A DNA stretch of 55,081 nt from positions 1-55,081 of the forward strand of contig CAVQWS010000011.1 in the NCBI GenBank assembly GCA_963717725.1, given 5' to 3'. A program made the translations under genes and the position numbers. Positions 24,838-33,110 of this stretch are shown here, piece by piece (position 1 is the stretch's first letter; every line of letters begins with the position of its first letter). The notes below the pieces were generated by a model. That model saw only the letters and a list, made by a program, of their open reading frames with translations, had not been told where the DNA came from and ran no database searches. Origin of the DNA: AC-32 sp963717725 (lineage in GTDB: Bacteria > Actinomycetota > Thermoleophilia > Gaiellales > Gaiellaceae).

Positions 24838-27800
24838 TCAGTCGGGCCGGACGAGCGAGTCGGCAGCCAACTGCTCGAGCGGCGTTCGCGCCTGTTCCGC
24901 GAGCGCCGCGGCGTGTACCTCCTCGAATAGGCGAAGCGCTTCGCGGAGCGCGGCGGCGGCTTCCTCAGGTCTGGCGGCTCGCAGTACCTCGCCCTTCGTC
25001 AGGAGCACTTTCCCGCGCAGGTACGCATTGCCTGCGGGATTGATCGCAGCGGCGTCCTCGAGAAGCCGAGCGGTGGTGTCGATCTGCCCGTGCTGAGCGT
25101 GAAGCCGCGCCCTGATCGTGCGCAAGTGGACTTGGTCGATGAAGTCCTCGGGATGTGCGAGGGCTTCGGCCTCGTCCGTCAGCTGCTCGGCCTCGTCGAA
25201 ACGTCCCTGTTCGCAGAGGCTCTCCGCGAGCCAAAGCGCTGTCGTCGAGCGGTAACTGACTTCCCCCATCGCGTGAAGCGCCTCGTACGCCTCCCGGAGC
25301 ACGGCTTCGGCGGCGACGGAATCTCCTGCCAGCAGCTCGATCGATCCCGCGATCTGTGCACCTGAGGCCCACCAGAGCGAGGCGCCAATGTCGGCATACA
25401 GCGCCCGACACTGGCCGATCGCCTCCCGCGCCTCGGCAAAACGGCCGGCAAACCCGTACAACCAGGCGAGCGGACCGAGGATCGCCTGCTCCGTATAGCG
25501 ATCTCCGGTAGTGGCGAGCAGCTGCTCTTCCCGCTCGATTGCGGCGTCGACCGGCGTCCCCAAACTGAGGAACGTCATGGCCAGGAATTCGAGGGCGACC
25601 AGCTCGGCGCGCCGATTCCCGCTCTGGCGCGCGTACGACACCGCCCGCTCGAACGCTTCCTGATCCGAGTCATCGCCGATCCAGGAGCGTGCCCGCCCGA
25701 TCGCGGCCCAGGCGTCGGCAAGACCGCTCAGATCGCCTTCCGACTCGAGCACGACCGCTGCCTCCTCACACCCTTTCAGGAGTTCGCTCCACCGGACGTC
25801 GTGGAGATACAGGCGCACATGGGCCCACCACACCCACAACCGGGCCTCGAGAGCGCAGTTGCCTTCGGCGCGCGCGAGCGCGAGTCCCTCCGAGAGAGCG
25901 GCGTCCGCTTTGTCGAGCTCAGCTTGTTCGTACAAGACGGTGCCGAGGAGGCCGAGCAGCTCGGCGCGTAGTTGGTCACGTTGCGAGTGAGCCCCGAGCG
26001 CACGCTCCAACCAGCGCCGTGCCTCCTCGTCGTGCTCTCGCCGATACCAAAAGCGGGAACAGGCGAGCGCGAGCTCTGGCCCAAACTCCTCTCCCGCCGA
26101 GAGCGACCAGTCGAGGGCTACGCGCAGATTGTCTTGCTCGGGCACCAGCCGGTTAAGCGGATCCTCGTCCGTTGGAGGCGCCTCCTCTGCCAGGGTCAGA
26201 AAGGTCAGCGCATGTGCGCGCCGCGCCGCGTCGGCCTCGCCTGCGTCCGCGAGTCGCTCGGCCGCATACTGCCGCACGGTTTCGAGCAGCCGGTAGCGCG
26301 TCTCACCCTCTTGTACGTCGGCGACGACGAGCGACCGCTCGACCAGCTTTGCGATCGTGTCGAGCGCCTTCGCCTCTTCGCCGGCGTCGCAGACTCGCGC
26401 CGCGGCTCGCATGGTGAAGCCGCCCGCGAAGACTGACGTGCGTCGCAAGACGGTCTTTTCTCCGTCCGAGAGGAGCTCGTAGCTCCAGTCCATCGTCGCC
26501 CGCAGGGTCTGATGGCGTGGTACCGCGACGCGGCGCCAGTACTTGAGAAAGCCGAAGCGATCGTCCAAGTGCGCCGCGATCTCGTCGACCGAGAGCGCCT
26601 TTGTCCGCGCTGCTGCGAGCTCGATCGCAAGCGGAATGCCGTCGAGATCACGGCAGATGCGCGCGACCGTCGCGACCGCAGTCGGGGTAGGGGCGAGGCC
26701 GCTCGGTGCCGAGGCTCGGTCGAGAAAGAGGCGGACCGCGCCTACCGACGCGACTTCGCCGGGATCCGTGGCAGCCGGCGGTACCTCGAGCGGCTCGACC
26801 GCGTACTCGATCCCGCCTGTGACGCCAACGGACTCGCGGCTGGTTGCGAGGATGCGGAGCGGCGGCGCACCCAGCAGCAGCGTCTCGATCAGCTCGGCGC
26901 AGGAAGGCAGGAGGTGCTCGCAGTTGTCGAGGATGAGGAGGAGCTCGGTCGTGCGCAGGTGGTTGCGCAGAATGTCGAGCAGCGGTAGGGCGGGGTTCTC
27001 GCGCAGGCCGAGCACTGCGGCAAGCTGCTGCGGCGCCAGCGTGGGATCAGCGATCCCGCTCAGATCGATAAACCAAACTCCGTCGCGATAGCCCTCCACG
27101 CGCCGCGCGGCAAGCTCGAGCGCCAGCCGTGTCTTCCCGACGCCGCCGAGACCGGTCAGCGTCACGAGGCGCGCTTCGCCGAGCAGCCGGTCGAGATCGG
27201 TGAGTTCGCGATCGCGGCCGACGAAGCTCGTCAGCGGCGTAGGCAGGTTGTGCGGTTGAGCCTGTCGAGTAATGGCCGGAACCTCATGGCGGAGCACCGC
27301 CTGCTCCAGCCTTTGCAGCTCCTCGCCCGGCTCCAGCCCTAACTCGTCGGCCAGCAAATCTCGCGCCCGCCGGTATGCAGCGAGCGCGTCGGCCTGGCGT
27401 TCGCAGCGGTAGAGCGCGAGAACGAGCTGACGCCAGAAGCGCTCGCGGAGCGGATGCTCGGCGACGAGGCGCTCGAGCTCGCTGACCAGCTGGGCGTGGA
27501 GCCCGAGCTCGAGCTCCGCGTCGAGTCGGCCTTCGAGCGCTTCAAGTCGCAGCTCCTCGAGGCGCCTGCTCTCTAGGGCAAGCGCCTCGACGTCGATGAC
27601 GTCGGCGAGCGCACGGCCGCGCCACAATGCGAGCCCATCGCCGAAGCGCTCGGCGGCCCCACGCACGTCGTCTAACGTGAGCGCGGCCTGCCCTTCCTTG
27701 GTCAGGTCCTCGAACCGAGAGGCGTCCAACCATGCGTGCTCGAGCTCGAGCACGTAGCCATCGCCACGAGCCGTCAGCGTTGCCTCTGGTCGGAGGAGCC

Positions 27801-28053
27801 GGCGCAACCGTGAGATGTACGACCGCAGCGTCTTTGCCGCACCGGATGGCGGCTGGCCCCGCCAAAGCTCGTCGACAAGTCGGTCGGAGGGGACGACACT
27901 GCCAGCGTCGAGAGCCAGCATCGCCAGCACCGCGCGCTGTTTTGGCCCGCCGAGTGACAGTCGAACACCATCCCGGATCGCTTCTGCGGGACCAAGGACG
28001 CGAAGCTCGAGCCTCGGTGTTCTCCCAGGTGGCGCGCGGCTAACAGAGTGCAC
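24838..28053 (-). CDS. SARP-family regulator with BTAD, NB-ARC-type ATPase and TPR domains
   Basis: 1071 aa. N-terminal winged-helix DNA-binding domain (about 15-103, LRVLGPAEAIRDG, LWRGQPPSGAAKTLRSYISRLRRLL); BTAD helices (about 108-255, YRRARDLLADELGLEPGEELQ); then NB-ARC-like ATPase with Walker A GLGGVGKT (301-308) and Walker B LLLILDNCEH (371-380) and a GIPLAIELAAAR motif; the last 450 residues are TPR-like. This is the AfsR/large-SARP layout, an ATP-dependent transcription activator. It precedes a group of exported-protein genes with a triple heptamer site, so it most likely activates them. Start chosen at the ATG at 28053, though no clear ribosome-binding site is seen. Confidence 0.9.
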   Translation of the reverse strand: MHSVSRAPPGRTPRLELRVLGPAEAIRDGVRLSLGGPKQRAVLAMLALDAGSVVPSDRLVDELWRGQPPSGAAKTLRSYISRLRRLLRPEATLTARGDGYVLELEHAWLDASRFEDLTKEGQAALTLDDVRGAAERFGDGLALWRGRALADVIDVEALALESRRLEELRLEALEGRLDAELELGLHAQLVSELERLVAEHPLRERFWRQLVLALYRCERQADALAAYRRARDLLADELGLEPGEELQRLEQAVLRHEVPAITRQAQPHNLPTPLTSFVGRDRELTDLDRLLGEARLVTLTGLGGVGKTRLALELAARRVEGYRDGVWFIDLSGIADPTLAPQQLAAVLGLRENPALPLLDILRNHLRTTELLLILDNCEHLLPSCAELIETLLLGAPPLRILATSRESVGVTGGIEYAVEPLEVPPAATDPGEVASVGAVRLFLDRASAPSGLAPTPTAVATVARICRDLDGIPLAIELAAARTKALSVDEIAAHLDDRFGFLKYWRRVAVPRHQTLRATMDWSYELLSDGEKTVLRRTSVFAGGFTMRAAARVCDAGEEAKALDTIAKLVERSLVVADVQEGETRYRLLETVRQYAAERLADAGEADAARRAHALTFLTLAEEAPPTDEDPLNRLVPEQDNLRVALDWSLSAGEEFGPELALACSRFWYRREHDEEARRWLERALGAHSQRDQLRAELLGLLGTVLYEQAELDKADAALSEGLALARAEGNCALEARLWVWWAHVRLYLHDVRWSELLKGCEEAAVVLESEGDLSGLADAWAAIGRARSWIGDDSDQEAFERAVSYARQSGNRRAELVALEFLAMTFLSLGTPVDAAIEREEQLLATTGDRYTEQAILGPLAWLYGFAGRFAEAREAIGQCRALYADIGASLWWASGAQIAGSIELLAGDSVAAEAVLREAYEALHAMGEVSYRSTTALWLAESLCEQGRFDEAEQLTDEAEALAHPEDFIDQVHLRTIRARLHAQHGQIDTTARLLEDAAAINPAGNAYLRGKVLLTKGEVLRAARPEEAAAALREALRLFEEVHAAALAEQARTPLEQLAADSLVRPD

Positions 28054-28402
28054 GCGTGAATCGTCCGCCTTTCACGCCGCCTTGACAACTCGGCACAACG
28101 AACCGGAGTGCGGTGGGGACGGAACGCCCGGCGAGGAAGGTGCCACTTGCAGGGTCGGCTGCCCGACCGGATATCGAGCCAGACGCGCTTCAGTTCTCCG
28201 GTTGCGAGGTAGTGGCGGCCGCGGCGCAGCAAACCGCCTGGCAGAGGTGCTTTCTCACCTCGTAAACTGAGCATCCTTCTGGGGTCGTTCCGCAGCGAGG
28301 GGCGCCGAATTTCCTCCAGAGAGGGTCATCGCTCGCGGGAGTGGGAGTGGCGCGGCGGCCAAGCCGGCCCACTCAGGCGCTTGAGCTATGCCCCTCCGCT
28401 GG
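28054..28402. other. Intergenic region upstream of the SARP gene
   Basis: About 350 bp without a recognisable gene. The last 45 bp (from about 28360) continue the similarity between the DUF-A remnant and its paralogue at 37351. A promoter for the SARP gene is expected here but not identified. Confidence 0.35.
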
Positions 28403-28712
28403 CTAAGGCTGGGACTCGTCCGAGCTCAAACCCTCCTCGAGCATCTGTCGTAGCACCGCGCGCTCCTCCCGAGTGAGCGCTGCTAGCCCCTCATCTTCGG
28501 GCTTGTCCTCCTCCGCGGGCAGAGGTCTACCGAATGCCTGATCAGCAAGTCGCGCTAGCGCGTTTGCGTTCCCGCGATGAGCGAGCCCCGCGATGACCTG
28601 ATCGAGCTCTGGCTGGCTCAGCTTGCTGAGACTCACGCCCAGGCGCTGGCGAAAGGTGAGAGCGTTTTCCTGGGCGCTTGCCTCGCGCTGCAGCTTCTTC
28701 TCGCGGCGCGTT
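28403..28712 (-). pseudogene. Truncated copy (A) of an unknown 176-aa element protein
   Basis: The frame reads TRREKKLQREASAQENALTFRQ, then SLSKLSQPELDQVIAGLAHRGNAN and ALTREERAVLRQMLEEGL, closely matching residues of the intact protein at 37351-37881. The N-terminal 60 residues are lost (an in-frame stop lies near 28722) and the reading frame stops early: CCT-TAG here where the paralogue has CCT-CAG. A GTG at 28636 would allow a 77-aa product, but decay is more likely. Similarity continues beyond the stop codon into non-coding DNA to about 28360. Confidence 0.6.
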
Positions 28713-28836
28713 AGCCAGGTTTCACTCGGAGAGGCTCACGCAGCGCGGGGGAGGGGGCGGGTGTACCCCCCGGGTGGTCTGAGACGAGCAGGGGGTCGAT
28801 GCGATCGGAGGTGCACCCCCTGCGCAGAACGCGAAC

Positions 28837-28914
28837 CCTGTGCAGGGCGGAGACCCCTCGCGCCTGTGCAGAGCAGTTACCCCTGACGCCTGTGCAGGGC
28901 AGCAACCCATCGCG
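28837..28914. repeat. Three tandem 26-bp iteron-like repeats
   Basis: Units at 28837-28862, 28863-28888 and 28889-28914 share CCTGTGCAGRGC at the start and ACCC about 16 bp in, with 26-bp period. A partial unit precedes (CCTGCGCAGAACGCG from 28819) and degenerate ones follow to about 28965. Iterons of this size occur at replication origins or partition sites of plasmids and integrative elements. Neighbouring DNA to 29140 has no gene. Confidence 0.6.
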
Positions 28915-29140
28915 CTTGACGCCTGCACTCCTCGACGCCTGCGGCCTGCGACCTGGGCTACCGCCGGGCTACCGGCCCTGCCCAACCCGAGCAGCCATGC
29001 GCCTCCGTGCCCTGCCCGCCGTACAGGGGGAACGGCGCAAAGGGGCCGAGCAGGGCGCTGGCGCCCCGAGCTGGCACTCACGCACAGACCGCACCCACGC
29101 ACAGACGCGCACTCTCTGAGCGCCTGCGACGGCCGTCCCG

Positions 29141-29211
29141 ATCTCTCAACCAAGCCGAATCCGCGCCTGTCGGCAGTCGCGCAGAGAGCCGCGTGATCAG
29201 CCTGGTGATCA
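29141..29211. repeat. Repeat S3: tctctcaacc-type repeat ending in a TGATCA pair
   Basis: Second copy of the repeat at 9982-10051, starting ATCTCTCAACCAAGC and ending TGATCA-GCCTGG-TGATCA (29194-29211). Here it is not preceded by a tRNA fragment. Confidence 0.65.
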
Positions 29212-29223
29212 GTAGAGGCCGAG

Positions 29224-29308
29224 TCAGTAGCTGCGGACGGCCTTGAGCAGCTCGTCCGCGAGCGCCAGGACGTAGTCGGGCGTTCCCGGGCGGTTCTTGA
29301 TTTCGGCG
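29224..29308 (-). pseudogene. C-terminal remnant of an unidentified protein
   Basis: The frame ending at TGA (29224-29226) reads EIKNRPGTPDYVLALADELL and then KAVRSY, a helical C-terminus that looks like real protein but has no start codon or upstream continuation. Family not recognised. Like the HPPD remnant, only the last codons remain, next to a repeat boundary. Confidence 0.3.
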
Positions 29309-29395
29309 GTCGATCATCCTAGGGTTGAAGGCTCACTGCGGCTGGCCGCGCTGGCGGAAACTTGCGGCGGCCGTCGGGGGAGAAGGGAGTCACAA

Positions 29396-30475
29396 ATGAG
29401 GATGTTGGTGTGCAGCGCGGTGATCGCCGCGACGCTCGCGATCCCGACGTTTGGCCTCGCCGCGTCGTCTCCACAGCCGGTGATGACGGGGCTCGACAAC
29501 CCGCGCGGGCTCGCATGGGGCCCGGAGGGCGGGCTCTATGTCGCCGAGGCAGGGCGCGGCGGCTCAGGCGTCTGCGTGCCGGCTCCGGACGCGCCGCCGC
29601 CGGCCGCACGCTGCTACGGCGCAACCGGTGCCATCACGCGACTGTGGCACGGCGTGCAGGAGCGTGTCGTCGCTGGGCTGCCGTCGGTCGCCTTCCTGCC
29701 GGCGGGCGACACCGCCGCAGGCCCGCAGCACGTCTCGTTCCAGGGACGCGGTGGGCTGTTCGTCACGATTGGGTGCAGCTGCAACAAGGCCACACCGACA
29801 GGCGCGTTGCTCGACAGCCTCGGCTTCGGCTACCTGCTGATGGTGTCGGCCTCAGGCAATGCAAGGCCGATTGCGGACATCGCCAGCTACGAGGCGAGCG
29901 TGAATCCGGACGCCGGGCTGATCGACAGCAACCCCTACGGGCTGCTCGCGCTGCCCAGCCACCGTCTCGTTACGGATGCGGGTGGCAACTCGCTGATCGA
30001 TGTCTCCGCAAACGGCAGCCTGTCGACGGTCGCGACGTTCCCGAAGGCGCCTGTGCCAGGCCCCGCCGGGCTACGTGACGCAGTACCCACTGATGTGGTG
30101 CTCGGCCCTGACGGCGCGTACTACGTCTCGACGCTGACCGGCTTCCCGTTCACGGCCAACACTGCTTCCGTCTATCGCGTCGTTCCGGGCGAGGCTCCCG
30201 CGCTCTACGCGTGGAACCTGACCGCCCTGACCGATCTAGCGTTCGGAGCCGACGGGTCGCTGTACGTGCTCCAGCACGGCTCGCCGGGCCTCCCGCCGTT
30301 CGCGGGCCCGGGGGCTATCTGGCGGGTACCGCCCGGTGGCGGAGGCACATCCACGCTTGTCGCCGGCAACCTGCCGCGCGCGACCGGTCTCGTGGTCGGC
30401 GCCGCCGGAGCGCTGTACGTCTCCGTCAACGGGGCGTCGGCGGGAAACGGCGCGGTTTGGCGCATCGAGCCCTGA
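29396..30475 (+). CDS. ScyD/ScyE-family exported beta-propeller protein
   Basis: 359 aa; ATG at 29396 with GAAGGGAG upstream. Signal peptide: MLVCSAVIAATLAIPTFGLA. The mature protein starts VMTGLDNPRGLAWGPEGGLYVAEAGRGG, the family signature, then has propeller blades (GPDGAYYVSTLTGFPF, GADGSLYVLQHGSPG, GAAGALYVSVNG). A Cys-rich loop (GCSCNK) is visible near residue 125. ScyD/ScyE were named from scytonemin clusters of cyanobacteria, but the family is broad and its role in actinobacteria is unknown; a secreted binding or enzymatic propeller is likely. Followed by a clear stem-loop. Confidence 0.85.
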   Translation: MRMLVCSAVIAATLAIPTFGLAASSPQPVMTGLDNPRGLAWGPEGGLYVAEAGRGGSGVCVPAPDAPPPAARCYGATGAITRLWHGVQERVVAGLPSVAFLPAGDTAAGPQHVSFQGRGGLFVTIGCSCNKATPTGALLDSLGFGYLLMVSASGNARPIADIASYEASVNPDAGLIDSNPYGLLALPSHRLVTDAGGNSLIDVSANGSLSTVATFPKAPVPGPAGLRDAVPTDVVLGPDGAYYVSTLTGFPFTANTASVYRVVPGEAPALYAWNLTALTDLAFGADGSLYVLQHGSPGLPPFAGPGAIWRVPPGGGGTSTLVAGNLPRATGLVVGAAGALYVSVNGASAGNGAVWRIEP

Positions 30476-30488
30476 CATAACTGGCGGT

Positions 30489-30518
30489 GTGAGGTGAGGC
30501 GCCGTCACCTCACCTCAC
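30489..30518 (+). terminator. Stem-loop after the ScyD-like gene
   Basis: GTGAGGTGAG (30489-30498) and CTCACCTCAC (30509-30518) form a perfect 10-bp stem with a 10-nt loop, 14 bp after the stop codon. No T-run. Confidence 0.6.
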
Positions 30519-30595
30519 AGCCGCCGCTTGGGAATCTCGGCCTGAACTAGCGGAAGAGGCCGGTGCAACAGCTCGCACGCTGTCCCTAAGGACGG

Positions 30596-30768
30596 CATCG
30601 CCTGCGAGAAGCTCTAGCCGGGCGTCGCAACCGCCGACCCAGATGCGCGCTCACGAGAAAGACCTTGCCGCACTCCGGGCAGCTAAATGCGGCGTTGTTC
30701 CCGACCCAGTCGTCACCAGGCCCGAGCCGCTCGGGGTCAAGATCGCGCCGGCGCGCGGGCGCACTCTA
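30596..30768 (-). pseudogene. Possible zinc-ribbon small protein, decayed
   Basis: One frame reads RDLDPERLGPGDDWVGNNAA then FSCPECGKVFLVSAHLGRR, which resembles small zinc-ribbon proteins with an NNAAFTCPxCGKVF motif. A second CxxC pair is missing, and another frame (CDARLELLAGD) may carry the true continuation, so a frameshift near 30620 is likely. No start codon follows the upstream stop at about 30770. Low confidence. Confidence 0.3.
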
Positions 30769-30770
30769 GA

Positions 30771-31244
30771 ACGTGCGGCCATCGTCGTCTCCGCCACTCC
30801 AACTCGACCCAGCGACGCAGGAGTCCCGGGACTCCGACCGCTGAGGCTTATGCAATGCGGGGGTGGAGGTACACGGTAACGGTCATCTCCTCGCGTGGAG
30901 CCGATCCAGACCCGGAGTCGGCATAGTCTCGACGGAGTTGATCTGGGAGCCGAACTGACTTGCCCGCGCCGGTTGAGGTTCGTCCCTGGGACCTGCCCTA
31001 AGCCTGCCCAACTGCTTGGGATGCTCTCGGGATGCGGTGTCTTGGCGTGAACCCTTCACGCCCGATGTAGGGCTGTGCAGTCCGTGATAACCGTCAGGCA
31101 GCGGGTGCGCGTTGCCTCCGGGCCTCGGGAGGCCGCCGAGGCGATAAGCCACCCTGCGTTCTGTGCCAGAACGGTTACAGGCCCGTGACAAGCGCGTAGC
31201 GGGGGCCGTCGAGGATGGGGTGACACCATCCAAAGGAGGCTCTC
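30771..31244. other. Non-coding stretch with an orphan CCTGCCC pair
   Basis: No gene is recognised. CCTGCCC-taag-CCTGCCCA (30992-31010) repeats the 11-bp-spaced pair found at both ends of the element, but no tRNA sequence lies near it at the expected 95-97 bp. An AAAGGAGG at its right end serves the lipoprotein gene. Confidence 0.5.
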
Positions 31245-31856
31245 GTGAAGAAGCTCCTCGCACTCAAAACCTCGACTCTCTCTCTCGCCATCCTCTCCGC
31301 GGCAGCCGTCGCGCTCGTGGCCGGTTGCGGAAGCGGAGGCGCCCAAAAGGTCGTGAGGACGGTCACGGTGCAGCAGAAGACCGCCGTCGCGAGTACGGTC
31401 ACCGCGCAGCAGAAAGCCGTCGCCCTGAGCGCCACGGGCGACCAGCGGCTCTACGGCCAGGTCAAGTCGCTCGAGCGCAAGGGTGACCACTACGAACTGC
31501 GCTTCGATCCCGCACTCTTCCTCTCCGGGGTGACCGCCAACGTCGCCCAAGCGGAGGACCAGCAGACTCCCTGTCAGCCAAGCGCCTGTCCTCCTGTGGC
31601 GAACGACAACTACGTGGTCGACGAGAGCCACCGCCTGCTGACCTATCTCGTCCCGGCCGACGTGCAGGGGACGGTCCTGTCCAAGAGCGGCTCGAGCGGC
31701 GGGCCGTTCCCGGCAACGACGATCACGGCCGCTGAGCTGGCGCAGATCGTGGCCGGTCAGAGCTCGCTGAAGTTGTTCGAGCCGCTCTCGACCGGCGTCT
31801 GGATCCTCGTCCACGGGGACACGGTCAGCACGTTCGCCCAGCAGTACCGTCCGTAA
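31245..31856 (+). CDS. Lipoprotein of unknown function
   Basis: 203 aa from a GTG at 31245 with AAAGGAGG upstream. A lipobox (LVAGC, Cys28) follows a hydrophobic signal peptide, so the protein is predicted to be lipid-anchored outside the membrane. After a Gln/Val/Thr-rich linker, the domain has YGQVKSLERKGDHYELRFDPALFLSG, a DQQTPCQPSACPP Cys pair and VDESHRLLTYLVPA, ending GVWILVHGDTVSTFAQQY. No family recognised. A perfect terminator follows. Confidence 0.8.
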   Translation: MKKLLALKTSTLSLAILSAAAVALVAGCGSGGAQKVVRTVTVQQKTAVASTVTAQQKAVALSATGDQRLYGQVKSLERKGDHYELRFDPALFLSGVTANVAQAEDQQTPCQPSACPPVANDNYVVDESHRLLTYLVPADVQGTVLSKSGSSGGPFPATTITAAELAQIVAGQSSLKLFEPLSTGVWILVHGDTVSTFAQQYRP

Positions 31857-31873
31857 CGATGGTCCTCCTCCCC

Positions 31874-31905
31874 GCGCGTAACCGCCTCTTGGGGCGGTTA
31901 CGCGC
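31874..31905 (+). terminator. Strong stem-loop after the lipoprotein gene
   Basis: GCGCGTAACCGCC (31874-31886) and GGCGGTTACGCGC (31893-31905) form a perfect 13-bp stem with a 6-nt loop, 17 bp after the stop. Confidence 0.8.
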
Positions 31906-32086
31906 CAAGCAAGCCGCCCTAACGGATGCTTCTCGCCGATGGCCTCGAGGGCTTGAACGTGAATAGCGTGGGTGCGACAATCGTCACAAGCGCCTGAGGA
32001 CTCAGCGGTAGCCGTGGAGATGTCTGCGGCTCCTCCCTGACTGCCACTACGGGCCTTCTTGCGACCGCCGAACCAGGGAGGGTTCG

Positions 32087-32851
32087 ATGCACGGCGCATT
32101 TCGGCACCTACGGAGCAACCTGATCGCCTACGTGGCGCTGCTGGTCGCGCTCAGCGGCACCTCGTATGCCGCCGCGGACAAGCTGTTGCCTGCGAACAGC
32201 GTCGGCACGAAGCAGGTGATCAATGGAGCACTGCTGAAAAAGGATTTCAAGCCTGGACAGCTCCCACGCGGAGCGCGCGGGGCGCAGGGGTCTCCGGGAC
32301 CGGCCGGGCAGCAAGGCGTGCAGGGGCCAGCTGGCGCGCAAGGCGTGCAAGGGCCGGCCGGTCTTCTCACGTCCCCCAACGAGCTCGAAGGGCTTCCCTG
32401 TCAGTCACCCGATGGGCCCGGTACGACTGAGGCAGTCGTTGACCATGAGTGGGGGAGCCATCCAGGAGCGACCACTGGCAACGGTTATAACGGGATGGGG
32501 CTCGCGTGCATCCGCGCCGACGATCTCGAGCCGAACGATACGCGCCCGCAAGCGACCGACGCGACCTCGTTCGGGAGCGGGGGCGAACGCTGGGCTAGCG
32601 GCACGATCTCACCAGCCGGAAACGACGACTGGTACAAGCTGACGGGTGTCGATCTCGGCGCGAGCGTGATCCTCACGGACTCGGTTCGTTCGCTGATGGA
32701 CGTCTACCGGAACGGCACACAGGTCGCGGCCGGCAAGCACTGCTACGTGACGTCTGCGGGCGTGGCGAACTGGGAGATTCGCGTCTACGCGTCCCGGCTT
32801 GACTACTACACCGTGGACTTCAACCTGCCGGCCGAGGTGGTTTGCCCCTGA
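32087..32851 (+). CDS. Collagen-like secreted protein with C-terminal beta domain
   Basis: 254 aa. The N-terminus RSNLIAYVALLVALSGTSYA (about residues 10-28) is the typical signal segment of Thermoleophilia exoproteins. After a short AADKLLPANSVGTKQVINGALL stretch come 11 Gly-X-Y triplets (about 62-94) predicted to form a collagen-like triple helix, then a beta-rich domain with ASGTISPAGNDDWYKL resembling bacterial pre-peptidase C-terminal (PPC) domains. Likely trimeric, surface or extracellular. An upstream GAGG-like sequence precedes the ATG at 32087. Confidence 0.8.
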   Translation: MHGAFRHLRSNLIAYVALLVALSGTSYAAADKLLPANSVGTKQVINGALLKKDFKPGQLPRGARGAQGSPGPAGQQGVQGPAGAQGVQGPAGLLTSPNELEGLPCQSPDGPGTTEAVVDHEWGSHPGATTGNGYNGMGLACIRADDLEPNDTRPQATDATSFGSGGERWASGTISPAGNDDWYKLTGVDLGASVILTDSVRSLMDVYRNGTQVAAGKHCYVTSAGVANWEIRVYASRLDYYTVDFNLPAEVVCP

Positions 32852-33110
32852 GCGTGGGGCGAGCTCAGCAAGGTCGCCAGGTCCACGCGCTCAGCGGACC
32901 GTTCGTTGCAAAACCGTTACGTCCGCACGCTCGGAGCGTTACGTCAACGGCCGAAGGTGGCGGACGTCAGGCAAGCGAGAGTAAAGGCGTCAGATGAGGC
33001 CGATCCGCCGCGATCCGCGCAGTACCCACCCAAGACTGATGCGTCTGGGCCGTGGGCTTGACCTCCGGCGCCTCGCTCCCCTTGAACCTAGCCCAGAAGG
33101 GAGTAGAAGG

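Noticed and set aside
28741..29140. Several short open frames over the 26-bp repeats
   Set aside because: Their Cys/Ala/Arg-rich sequence follows from the repeats and differs between strands without any family pattern.
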